A stretch of 64,000 bases of DNA from Rhodamnia argentea (lineage: Eukaryota; Streptophyta; Magnoliopsida; Myrtales; Myrtaceae): NCBI RefSeq assembly GCF_020921035.1, contig NC_063159.1:9588501-9652500 (forward strand), read 5' to 3'. The notes below the pieces were generated by a model that was given only the letters and a program-made list of their open reading frames with translations, did not search any database and was not told the DNA's origin. The translations under genes were made by a program, and so were the position numbers. Positions 22,801-36,600 of this stretch are shown here, piece by piece (position 1 is the stretch's first letter; each line of letters begins with the position of its first letter).

Positions 22801-25800
22801 TAAAAATATACAAATAAAAATATATAAATAAATATAGGAAAAAAGGACTAAAAAGGAAAGTCTGGAACATAGAAATTCTACCTCTCCACAATGCTAATAG
22901 CTTTCCTCCACTCCTTCCTAAAACAAACCGTACGCCAATCTATTTCCCACTTCATTAAATCTTGTTTTACTACTTTCCCCCAGGTAAGTTTCGGCCGACC
23001 TCTTCCTTTCTTCATATCATGCTCTCGGTAACAAACTTCTGTTCTTACTAGATCATCTAGGGATCTTCGAAGAATATGCCCAAACCATCTCAATATGGTG
23101 ATTGACTCATTGTACAGAAAAAATTGAAGTGGGGAAATAATCAGTGAAATGTTCTCTTATAAATTACTATGCCCGAGAGGGGGAGAGAGCGAGAGAGAGA
23201 GAAGAAGAAGGAGGAGAAGACAACGAAGATTTGGCCTTATAATGGACGCTGAAAAGCTTGAAAGCACATTGTGTGCTCGCAAAACTGTCAACCTCTTCTA
23301 TTTGAATTTAACAATATGTCACTTCTACAAAAACAGTCCTTCCATCCTTTCCCTCATCTTCACTTAAATAAGGGTATAAAGGTCCCAAAGCTTGACTTTT
23401 TGCAGAGGCATTGCCATAGAAGAGAAGCACCTTGCCTCATGCGCTCCTCTAATGACCCCAAGGTGATGTCCCATCACCTCAAACTAGACGAGGCAACAAG
23501 TTACACTATGCCACGCATGGGTGCCCGTAGGAGATACCTCCCTCGAGTTTGGAAAAACTCTTCAATACCTCACAAAATAGCTGAGTTGTTCAACAGAAGA
23601 CAACCATCTAAAATGTGTTGCTTGAAAAAACAGAATTTGCTAGTAACTTCACAACCAAGCTGGGCTGAGTGTTCGAACCAAGATCATAGGCCTGAGGTTG
23701 CACTGTATATATAATTTGCATCACACAAAAAGTTCTCCATGTAATTTGTATATATTTGTTAAACAGGGCAACAGATCAAAGCACAATGATATCAGAGGCA
23801 AAAGCAAATGACAACACCAAGCAAGCAATCGCTTTAGCCCAAAATAAGACTACACAACTCTCGCTACAGTCCAACTGATATGTTTATTGATTTCTCAAAT
23901 CAGTCAATAGAGAGAGAGAGAGAGAGAGACCTTAATAACTTCTGCTTCTGTTAAGGCAGACGCACCTCCAACGATGTCAAAGTCGCCCTGTTGACAATTA
24001 CAGACAGAAAGCACATAAGACTTGACTTGAGTTTAACTTTTCTTTCTGGGCTTTCTTTTCAAGAGACAAAGAATTCATAAGGGTTATAACTATAGAACTG
24101 TTCATATAAGTACCTGGAGGTAGCGAGTCGGTGGAGAATGACCAACACCTCTCCTAAAGACGTTTGAAATTTCATATCGCTTGCATGAAGATTTCTTTAT
24201 AATTGACAAAAGCACGGTCAGTTTCAATTGCTAAATCCAAATCCTGTAGCCATAGGATCTAATATGGCTTGAGAAAGTTCCCAAAATCATTGAAGCAAAA
24301 GCAGCAAGATAAATTTCAATTCATGTTTACTTATGTTGTATCTGTTCAGAAACAGCATAAATAAAATGACCCCTAGAAGATCAATGGGGAATCATTCCTG
24401 CTGGGAGTATAGAGCTAGCTGATCATTGACATGCAATTTAGTTTACCCCCTGCCTTAGTGGCTCTGATACCATATAAATATTCCAGGATCTTCAAGAGAG
24501 AGTGAGAGAGAAAAGATTCAAAAGCTACATCTTTGGTAAATAGATTAATAAAAGAGTACATAAGATGCCTATATTTATAGAGCATGAGAGACATACAAGA
24601 ACCCTAATTACCTCATTTATGGCCACCTGCTAACTACCAACTAAAATTCACAAATATACTGCAACATTAGGGAAAAATATATCAAAATAAAAGTTTCATT
24701 CTTCCATTAAATTTTACTTTCTGTAGTGGTTTAAGGAACAAAAGCATTGTCCAAGGAGAGAGGACAATGACAAACAAACAAACTAAGAACTAAAGTAGGC
24801 AAATGAATTATCACTGCAACTGGAATTGGCAAAGTTGAGAGCACAACTATAAGGCTAAGATAACATGCTGAAGAGAAGAAAGAAGACAACGAAATTTTCA
24901 ATGGAGGAAACCAAGATACCCTTTATGAGGATACAAGTTGATGGACAAGCATAATTTAAAGCAACAATACCGGAAAATGTTGATAACTTCTGTCAAAGAA
25001 AATAAGTCGAGTGGAGGGAATTCATAAGTGATACCTGCTGTGTAACAACCCAACTAACAAATGGTAAACGCAGCTCGTAGCAAAGTTCAAGCATATCACC
25101 ACCATGTGTTAATACTTTGACAGAACTCCTTGTAAACAAAAACTGAGATAGTCAGGGACATCTGGTTTTCCAAAGAAAAGGAAAGCATAATAAAAGAATT
25201 CTCATTGTAAGATGAGTAGACCCGGATCACAAAAAAAGTAACCTCTTGATCTGCGGAGAATCGTCTACTAAGCACATAGGAATAATCTCCAAATGTTTTG
25301 CACAATGCTGTCTGAAGACTTCCCTAGAGACTTCCATAACATGATCACGTAGTTCAGTGTCAAACTCTGGGTACTGGATAGAGCAATCATGAAATTTATG
25401 CAAATTTAATCCATCCCCATTCTGCTGTTTGTCTTTCATCCTCAAGGCTTCATTGTCAAAGATGGAACTCACAACTTTGTCATACACACTAGTATCCTCC
25501 GAATTTCGCATTGTGCGAAGAATATCTGTACATATTCATAAAGAATGACATGAGTAAAACATTGTCATCTCCTGTTTTACAATTATTCATTATTTCACCA
25601 TCAAAAAGTTTTCAATGATCGCCGAGGCCTTGTCTCTCATGCAAGAAGATGTTCATGCATGCAGGCATGGTTGTGCACAGAGCACCTGCAACATGCATGT
25701 AGCAACGTGTGCCACATACACACAAAGAGAGGACACATTTGAATACCGTCTAACAATTCATACTCCATCCTTGGTGGGAAGGCATGCTGCAAAAGTTCAG

Positions 25801-27599
25801 TTGCAGATGGACGCTCAGAAGGACTAGGAGACATCAAGCGCTGCAGCAGGGAAGCTTGCTCTTGAAAGTCAGCAACCCAAAGAGGAGGAAGGTTTCCTTT
25901 CTGTTTCAGATCTGAAAGTATAATTTGTCTCTCCATAGCTGTCCCAAATGGGTGCCACAGCTCAAAAAACACAACCCCTAAACTATACATGTCAGCCTGC
26001 ATTGAATACAAGTCAAGATTTTAAAGATGCAGATACTGCAGAGTGCTGTGAAGCAGGTGGAAAATTCATCACAGAACTTGCTTAAATAAGACAGACAAAG
26101 TTGGGCAATGTACCTTTTCATCAATTTTTGGCCACCCTTGCTCAATTTCTGGGGCAGTATAGAAATAGGTACCGACTTGACCAGTACCATCAATGGAAAC
26201 TCCAGTAGTTTCAGTTAGAAAACCTGGGTCCTGATCCAACTGCTCAAGTTTTAAGAACTTTGCTGAAAGCCAAGGACAGAATAGACAAAATCAATTCGCT
26301 GTTGCCATTCAATTTTTATATGCTCATAAGTCAAAGCTCGAACGCCTTCTTTTACTTGAGCTCCTGCATTATTTATTACACTGCTATAATCACTAGACAC
26401 CAAGAACAAATAAGAGGAAAACTAATTCAACCTCACAATGAACGAAAATAAATATCAAATGAGCAGCACATTTATGTTTTCATTCCGCAGAATCTCAATT
26501 ACTGATATCAGCTCTTAAAGAAGATAGTTTGAACAGGTATATGGCCCTTACCAAAAAAGGATGTTCGACGGTGTTGGAAAATATTGATTAGTTGTGAGTG
26601 AACAAGGAACTTGGTCAAGCCCAAAGACAAAAAATCAACGTGACAGTAGTTAAGTAACTGAGACTTGAAAATAATATATTAATCAGCCACAATAATTTCT
26701 TGAAACAGAAAATAGAGCTCAATCAACAGTAGCTCACAACTTCATTCCTAAGAATTCTTGTAACAAACGCATCAACCCCCACATAAAATACTCCAAGAAC
26801 TCCACTCTATTGACTTTTAGCCTCTAAGAGCTATCCACCACAGAAGTCAAAATGCCAGAACTTTGGATTTCATCAACAACAAAAGAAAACTCTTGTAAGA
26901 TAAATTCCGCAACATTTGCTATGCAAGAAGACTGCCTTTCAGTCACGTCAGCAGAAAATGAACCCAGTAGAAAGGATGTTATTCATCAGACCAAAGCTCA
27001 CATTATAGTATCACCAGAGGTAAGAGAACATCGAAAACATCAAAGGTAGAACAGAACAACAAACTTGAAGGTAGAATTTGCTTGGCGTCAGAAGGGGTTG
27101 AGAAGAGCCAAGAAGATTGGGGGTGACATCCACATTGTGGGAGGCTTCATGGACAATTGATATCACAGTAAAGAAGGAGAAAGGCACCAATACATGCTTG
27201 TGAGTTTAAGCGTTGCAGACGACAATTGGCGTTGGAAGGCCTCAGATCCGTACTCGCCAAGCTAGGCGACGATGACCCTGGGTTTCCCAAGCTACCCGAA
27301 GCCGGCCGACGCTGGATCTGGCTTCGTCGGCCTAGGCGACACCGGCCGATGCCAGATCTGGCCTCATCGGCCCCCGGCGACGCCGGATCTAGCTTTGCCG
27401 GGCTTGGGCGACCTCTGATTTGAGTTTCTGACAAGTTCTGACTTTGGCGGTTGACAACGACGGTGGCCGACGGTGACGGAAGGTGGTGGTTGGTGCTGAA
27501 CGACGGTGGGTGATTAAGGAAGGTGATTATCTAGGTTTTAGGCTCTGATACCATGTGTAGAAAGGTAATGATATTTCTTGTATTGAATAAAAAATCAGA

Positions 27600-27631
<32 letters not shown>

Positions 27632-30600
27632 CATTGACCCTTATTACTATTTTACCCTCACAACTAATCAATATTTTCCAACAGACGGGAACATAGCAGT
27701 AATCAAAATCACTCCAAATACATCTCTCGTTGAACATTTTCCATGCATAAGAAAACCTCACATTGCCTTTTAGATCAGACCAAAGAAAAATGTAATTGCC
27801 AAAACGTACCAAGACCAAAATCTCCAATTTTAATGTCATCACGGGCATCAAAGAAAATGTTATTCGGGGTAAGATCCCGATGGATGATCCCCTGTCCATG
27901 TATGTGTGCCAAGCCCTCTACAATTTGGCGAAACAAATGCCATGCACGTTCCTTGTCAAACTGATATGATTCAAACTCCTGGCGAAGAGTCCTTCAAGCC
28001 AAAACAAAAAAGAAAGCAATTTCTCACTAGCAGGTAAAATATATCACTATACAAAATACGTGTATCAATCACAAGAGCTCATACATGCGTATTTGGAGTC
28101 AAGCGGAGGTACATATAAAAAAACTATAAGGCATAAGTGAGAAGAGAATTTCAGATGAATACATAATCTACAGTTGTCTTCATCAAAACACAAACAAGAG
28201 ATTGAACATGGCATGAAAAACCTGACTCTCATATTATCATACAATGTCCAACCAAAAGCTTAAGGCATATGCTGGAAAGAGACTACACGGATGTAAGGCT
28301 ATAATAAACCATTGCAAATGATGTGGGATAACACTTTAACATGAAAAATGTCCTCTGCACAAAGGTTAAACAGGATCTAAATTCCAATTTGTAGTTTGCT
28401 TGCAAGAATAGTTTAGTATGATATTGCCACAAGATAAATGATGCTAAGGTATCTCAATGGTAATTCAGTCAATAGTCAAGCTACACAACAAAAAAAAAAA
28501 ACTTTGGCAAAACAAGGAAAAATTTGTTTAGATGGCTTAATGGGGAAATGCCCCTAATGGAGTGGAAACAATAGGATACCGTGAACATGTTACGCAAGAT
28601 GAAGAATACACACCCATGACAAAAAAAAAAGAAAAAAGATGCATCCAAAAATCAACACTTGTCATTGCAACTTTGCTTATTTTTCCCAACTTCTACATCT
28701 AGCGATATTTGGCCAAAGCAAAATTATAGTTGAGTAATAGTTCTATCAGTGAAACATACAAGAACTATACCTAGGGCAGTACTCCATCTGAATATACAAG
28801 TACGTCGATTCAAGTTTGTTATCTTGCCCACAGACGTCAATGGAGCTTGTGTTCCGGTCACTTACAGTGGAGCTTGCTGCAGTCATAGAACCCCAAGCAA
28901 CATCACCATGTGAACCTGGAACTCCCGTTTCAAACCATGCCTGGAAGGTTTGCAAATCACATTGCATTGAACAATTTACGTATTTAACATTAAAAAAATG
29001 AAAACCGTGTATTCTGGATAGAACCGCACCAGCAATAGAAATAAAGCATGTATATATGGATAAGTTCAAATGTTGACAAAGAGTAACAACAGATTATAAC
29101 AGCAAAACTGGTTGATCTCTGAGCCTGAAGTAAGAGCAGTAGAGTAAAGAAACCCCATGGAAAGGTTACTGATTACCTGGTAGTACCGTACAACATGTTG
29201 ATGCTGCAGACGTGATAGAGTGGCCACTTCCCTGTTTACCACCACATTGTTAGGCATATCCACACATGAGGAGAGCACATGAAATCTGGACAGTGAAATT
29301 TCTAGCACTACACAAAAAAAATAAAACTCCAGAAAAAAAAAAAGGTCAATCCACCAAATGTCACACGTACAATAAACTATTCTAACCCACAAAAATACTG
29401 TGTCGTACATTGATAACCGAATTAGCAAATGCCTGCCACTAGATGGACATTTCGAAATGGGAGTCAGAGTTTCATGCAACAGAGTTTCTTTGCTTGTTCC
29501 ATTTGCTTAAGCATTTCATGCAACAGAGTTTTCATTCTCCAGATTGGTCATCTATATGCGCCAGAGGTTTTGTGAGTCAATATCACCAAGAAAACCTGTC
29601 AACAATGTGCAATGTTTCTAACATGTACAAGATTTTGCATGGTACATCCTTACACAAACAAAAAACTAAACTCTACATAGCAAGTGTACAGGAATCTGCA
29701 TAGCTTTTATGACTTGTTTATTGTGCCATTTAGCAACTACTGTTTGGCCAGTGACGCAATTACAAATGCTGCTCAAAGAATACTACAGAAGCGCATCAAC
29801 AAATGTGCAAACTACAGCTTCTCCTTCAAACCTCCCCATCCAATCAATCAATCTGTTAAAGGGGAAAAAATTGCCAAAGAAGAGAAGATATCAGCATTCT
29901 CTAACCACTGGACTGCAAAGAAAAGATAGACTGTACTCCCCATGGACACATTGTGCAGCTATCCATGTATATAACCCCAGCAATGTTCACTTCCAAGCAG
30001 ATACTAGCTCAAGCCATTCCCTCGATGTATGGTACTAAAAAATAACAATTCATTGTCGGATAATCCTGACTACAAATTTAGAGAAAATAATATCATTTTG
30101 TACAAAGTAGCATATCAGTAGTAAAATACAAAACTAATTGAGTACGTAATGTAAAAATGAGAAGCTCATATTGACATCGGGAAAAGATATCCTGGTAGAA
30201 AAGTGCACTAAACAGAAGGAAGCCTTCTCCTGTGTAAATGGACTGTTAAAAACTTGAGATGATGAAACAAGAAATAAGAAGTTAACATTTTCTCTTTGAT
30301 TTGTATAATACCGATAGAGTCCATCAGAGAAGAAAGAACATGACTAAATATTAATAGGCAACATAAGTTGCTATAACAAATATGATGAACTTGGCAGTGA
30401 ATTGACAGATTTTCATGTCGTTCAATCTTCCATATAGTCAAACAACACTACTGAATCACTTAGACCATAAATTGGATCAAAAGGGGGACTCTATCATAGA
30501 CAAGCCTGCCAGTAATTTACCTGAGTATCATCAGCTAGCTATCATTAACCTAAGCAAATGGTCTATATAAAGTCATTGTCATCCCTTCACAATCCCCTCC

Positions 30601-33600
30601 ACCAGCAATCACAGTAAGCTGATAGGGCACCAATAAAAAGGACGATCGGATGACTACTCTACAAACTTGTTAGAAAATTCAATCAAAAAGCTTGAGCTAA
30701 TAGGTGAAGGGAGACCACATGAATATAAAGAGCATTTAAGACCCGTTGTCAAGCAATGTGGGACATATTTCAACACCCCCTCTCACGTGCAAGCCGGATT
30801 ATGAGCGGCACGTGGAATTTTGACTACGCACATTCACGTGGAATTTTACCACGCACATTCGCGAAAGGGTTAGCACTGGCTCTGATACAATGTTGAGAAG
30901 AAAAAACTGAACTGATACCATTGGGAAGTGTTATAGACACCCTACTGATCTACAATCATTTGTGCAGTAAAATGTCTAACGAAAACAGTAACTTTCCACT
31001 CAGAAGTCAATCACTTATTCAGTTAAAAGAAGAGTACTTTCTAAATTCTTCATGGTCAATCACGTAATCTAGAAACACTCCCCATATAAAGATTAAAAGA
31101 TAGTCCGGGTACAACAAAAGAATATATCATCAATTTCAAGATTAAGTGGTTTTCAACATGTTTACTCAAATTATGGTGCAAGTTCTGCGTCAAAAGAGAA
31201 ACTTACTCTCAGATAGCTTTTCATATATCAATGAGAAGTTACCTTAATATACGGTCATTCAGAGGCAAGCTTTTGTCCTTAAGCCGGATTTTCTTCACTG
31301 CATATTGCCTACCATCCAATTTATTCTTACAAAGGACAACATGGCCAAAACCACCATGACCTGTTTCATTAGATGAGAGGAAAAATAAAATTTTAAACAG
31401 AACAAATTCAAAAGGTTAACAAGTAGTCCATTACAATCTCATCCTGACTTGCAAAAAGGGTTTCTTAAAACTATTCTCACTTGAAAAGGGCAGACACTCG
31501 TCAAAGCATGGCAGAAGTGATTAGATAGAACCTGAACGGACAACTCACCTGCAGATATCAAATCCTATCTTGGTCCTTTTTACATTTAGGTAGTAGTATA
31601 GAATCCATTTTGATGTCATTATAGTTACATTTCAAATCAGTGTAGAATTCCTCAAATGGCACAAGTGAAAGAATTGCTATAAGCGAAATTACTGCAGTAT
31701 TTGCATTGTCCGAGCCTAACAATGTCTCCATTGCAAAATTTGCATTGTTCTAGTGTGACAGTCCTGGTATCATATTCCAGTTCAACAACCATTTTTGCGA
31801 AAATATTCCAGTTCAATAACCATTTTTTGCCAAAAAATTGAGCTCCTCCCTCTTGACTTATCAACCATTTGTTCTCCTGTACAAGGAGGCCTGTCAGCAT
31901 GACCAAAATTTTCTTATTAGTACTTGCCCTGCCTCCCTCGTCATCGATTATAAATCTAGCTATGCACCTGAAGAGCTTCCGAAGCTTAAAGAGTGTGAAC
32001 ATGTAATTTAAAATGGAAAAGGATGGGCAGCCAGCAAGATACAATTTGCCCGACATGGATTGCTCTACAAGATCATTGTCAAGAAGGGATATATACTTGG
32101 GAATTTTATATCAACTCTGAATTCAACTAATAAAGCTATAATCCCAATGTATCCTTTATTTTTAGAATGTATTTTTCAATAGGCATATGAGACACCAGCA
32201 TACAGTGCTCCCCACTATCTGTGTTCCATGTGAAAAAAGAAAATTGAGGCAGTAGTTCTCATACCAAACAAGAGAAACAGTTCCAAGGGAGTCATGCATA
32301 GAAACAAAATGACTGGAGAAGTGATAGCCACCAATTTCTCAAGAGATGACAGTAGCCAAATCAGACAGAAATTACACCGCCGTTACTCAATGTGTTTCCT
32401 AAGTCGGTCAACTCCACTCAATATCAACTGACAATGCAACACCATAGTTTAAGATCTTTCACTAGGTACTATATTGTTGCAACTACATCATGACATTCAA
32501 ATTATGCCAAGATTCAAGAAGAAAAGTTGTGAAGGCTTACCGAGAGTATGAAGCTCCTCGAAGTCATTGAGATAGCGGGAACTTGGAGGAGGTGTACTGG
32601 GCTGCACAATATCAGCTGAAGGCTTCCAAAACTGAGAAGCTTTTGATGATGTCTGCAGAACAAACAACAAGACGGAATACATAAAATACTTTTGAGTAAT
32701 CTATCGAATATTAGGAGATGAAAGAGGGGAGAGAGAAAGAGAGGCTGACCGTATGCTGCTGAAAAGCATTATAAAAAATTCTGTTAAACAGCGAGGGCTG
32801 TTTTAATGCCAAATCACGTACCCAATCAGAAAGAATCTGAACCAAACCACCAAAAACCACAGTTTAGTCAGTGGACCAATAAATTGTAAGGACAAAAAGC
32901 ACCTTAATCACATACTCCCAGATTGTATAACTCCAAGGCTATTTGAGGGAACGCATCAAACAATGGCCCTTTGGAAGCACAAGCGAGATGAAGGAGATGA
33001 ACCTGCAACGTACATAGATATCAGAATACTTTGATTTGGTGCAATTACAAAGCAAGGAAAACCATTAAAAAATAGAAAAGAAAACACCACCAGTATCAGA
33101 TCTTTCTTAATAATTTGAGGTGCTTGATGATGAATCATGGACTCAGATGACAGGCTATCAGAATGAACATGATTGTGATCATCGTCCACATCATGAAAAT
33201 TACGGCCGCTGCTTGCGTCGTCGTCGTCGTTATTGCCATCTTCATAGCCAACATCAGATGCGTGTTCCTGGAAAACTGCATTCTGCATTACCATGCATTT
33301 ATTACGTTTCATTCACAGTAACCATGAAAGGACAAAGAAAATGCACTATTAAATAGGCTCCAAGTTGACGTATTAGAAACTAGAAAGCAGGAATTATTTC
33401 TGTTCATTAAAATCGGTTAAAAGATATTAAGGAAAACAAACATTTCACTTCTGCATATTTGTTGCAACCAAAAATAGCACTCTTTACCTCCATGCCTCTA
33501 AAACCAAATTCTACGAACTTCTCCACCGTTTCTTCACTCGAAGTGGAAGTAGATATATTCTTCTCATCATCATCATCATTTTCTTCTTCAAGCTTTTCCA

Positions 33601-36600
33601 AATTGCTTGTAGGGAAGAGCACTGATGGTTGCTTCTTATCTAGCATTGTCTGTAGCTTTAAACCTTTGCTAAGCTTCTTATCCGGAAACTCAGATCGAAA
33701 TTTGGAAACTCTCGATGCATGCAACTGTAGAGAAGAATTTGTCTCACTTCTCTGATCCATACTCAGACCCCAATGCCACGACTCTCCGGAGCTACCAAAG
33801 AGGTCTACAAAACCATATACAAAGGGCCCTCTGGAAGAGCCACCTTTGTTCAAAGAAGCTGCCATGTCCTTCTGAAACAACTGGCCATTGTCATCCTTGG
33901 TCAAGCATGGCACCTTCAGAAAAAGGACAGGACAAAACCACTCAATACGGTTTAAAATAACAACAAAACTGTCCGCAATTTTTCCACACTAGTACCATCA
34001 TCAACATTAAAATTGGTGAAATAAGCGGAAATCATTCAATCAGAAGTTTAAACAGACCTAGGTCCGCAAAGCAGACATTAAGACACAAAAAGTAGTCATT
34101 GAACGTGCAAGAATGCATACCAATTTTACATGTCACTAGGCATACTTGTTTATCAACAAATTACACACTAGCAGTAACAGATCAAATAAGGAAAAACTTG
34201 ATGCTAGATGACCTCCAAAAGCTGCTTACGAGATATTAACTGTGTATGTAGATTTTGCCTACCCCTCAAGTAAGGAAGAGTAATGTAGACCATTCAAACT
34301 CATATAAGTCATCTATGAACTGTCAAAAACTATCAGAGAGGATGATGAGCATTAACCATTTCAATTCAACTCCATTAGGCCCACTAACTTCCTATGTTGA
34401 CAAGTTTACTCTCACCTCCATAAGAAGAGCCATGGAAACTATGGCATTATAATTTTTTTGGTAAAAAGGAGACAATATAGCATATTATATGAGATACAAT
34501 CCACTGGATCTTTCATGTAATCAATTTTAAATTGGCGTCAAATTCAATTTAGGGATTATTTGTCCCTCAATGAGCAACAAAGGATGACAGTTGACAATGT
34601 TTATTTGAGAAAAATACCAAATGAAACTTACATAGAAAAACATCAAGAGAGAGACTATACAAAGACCATAACAGTTTCAGAATTCCAAAAATGCAAAACT
34701 TACGAAAACAATATGCTTGCTCAAGGGAAACAATAGTCTACGTAAAATTTGAAAGTTCTAGTACATAATTACTTGAAAGAAGGAGAAAATCATTAAACTA
34801 GATTGCTTAAATATTTCTTAACTAACACAAACGAAGTTGCTAAAGAAAATGGAAACTTCATCCAAATTAAAAAATTAGAGAACTTCAAGAAAAAATATAT
34901 AGTTTTATACAACCTATACAACCTGATTCATGAAATATATTTAGTCTAAAATAGGCATAAAAAGAGAAAGTTCTTTGAATGTATAAATCTACAGAGAGAA
35001 AATAGTCTTTAGTTTACTCTTTAGCAAGTTTCAGGCATTTATTGTGGAGATGTGACTGTAATCTGTACCTAGATAACTGAAAAGTGGACAGGCATCCTCC
35101 ATAATTTGACCTTAAACAACTTTGCCAAAATTTGACCATATTAACGAAGTTTAAAAATAATTATACAAAAACATGTTTTCCTCAAGCACTGTCTTTTAAC
35201 TCAAAATTTCGATAAGGAAACCAAAGCATTAACCGAAACAGAAAAATTCTAAACATAAACTTCCATTTTGGAAACAGGAATGGATCCATGCATGCATATG
35301 TGCATGTCAAGTATCTCCAATCGCTTGTCTATGGGTTTTATATAGGCCCTTACGAGCGCGCGCGCGTGCGTGTGGGGGGGGGTCTCCCTCCACCAAAAGA
35401 CAAACTTTTTTAGTTGAACTTTCTATCATGGTATTGGAAGCAATACCTCTCATCCAAAAAGTGAGTGATTTTTGCATCAACTGTTTCCATATACAAGATG
35501 CCATCATAGTGGCAAAATCTTGCGTTCAACAACAAAGACAAATGCTATGAGGACCAGGTCTTCCTAATTATTTTCATGAGTTCTCCCTAACAAAGAATTT
35601 GATTTTGCACAAATCCCAATAGAATTATTAGTCTTCCAATGATAGCCTTAAATCATATAAAAGTTTAAAAAGGAAACAGCATATTAAGGGCACGCAGACT
35701 CTGTTATATAGCTGCAGCCATCACTCTAATGAAGCACTCTTTCCCACCTTCCACGAACATCACATATTATCCCCTCTTTAGACACTATAAGCAAAAATGG
35801 ATTTATTTTCAAATACAGCTTTAAGGCTGCATATGCTGATGAAAATACACAAAAATTCACTTTCACACCATTGACAATTTAAGGGTGAAGAAAATACACT
35901 GTAATTATCATCCTGTCAAAGGTCCCTGCCATACAACAAATTGTTCTTTCAAAAAGAGGTCAGAAGAGGATGAAAAGGACGGATCAAACTTATGCAGAAA
36001 ACGGACCTCACAAAAATGATAATTCCACCATAGCTGTATTGAAATCATGAATTGCACTACATGAAATGAGTCTTCAAGCATACCGATTTGTGTGCTTGGC
36101 TTAGTGGGACAATCTCAGACAGAAACTCTTGAGCAGCCTCCACCAAATTGAAAATCATTACACGTCCTTCACGAGCATTAGAATTTGCCTGATGATTAAG
36201 AAAATGCATCGCATCCGAAGTCTCCATATTATGAACATGACGTAATGCAAAGTGTAGTCATGTTATAGACCGGCAGAGTAGAAGTCTTGCATTTTTCTCT
36301 ATTCCTTTATATTTATAAACACTTCCTTGGACACTGCCCTATAGTTTCATCAATGTTATCAGGCAAAAATGACCCCAAATGGTATTAAACTGAAAGACAT
36401 TAACAACATTTAACCCCAGTTTTAGCCGCTCTATCGCTAGTACATCCTTACTACTTGCATACGCACACACTTCAAATTTTTGCACAAAAAGATAGAATCC
36501 TGAAATATAGGCATGTATTATGCCCACTGCCTCTTTCATCTCAACTGCAATAAATTTGACAATGTCTGGGAAGGGCATATGACAAACCTGCAAAGCTAGC

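Noticed and set aside
35350-35390. GC-alternating patch (GCGCGCGCGTGCGTGTG then a G run) in GCN2 intron 5
   Set aside because: It is a short simple repeat; it might adopt Z-DNA but nothing else around it suggests a function.
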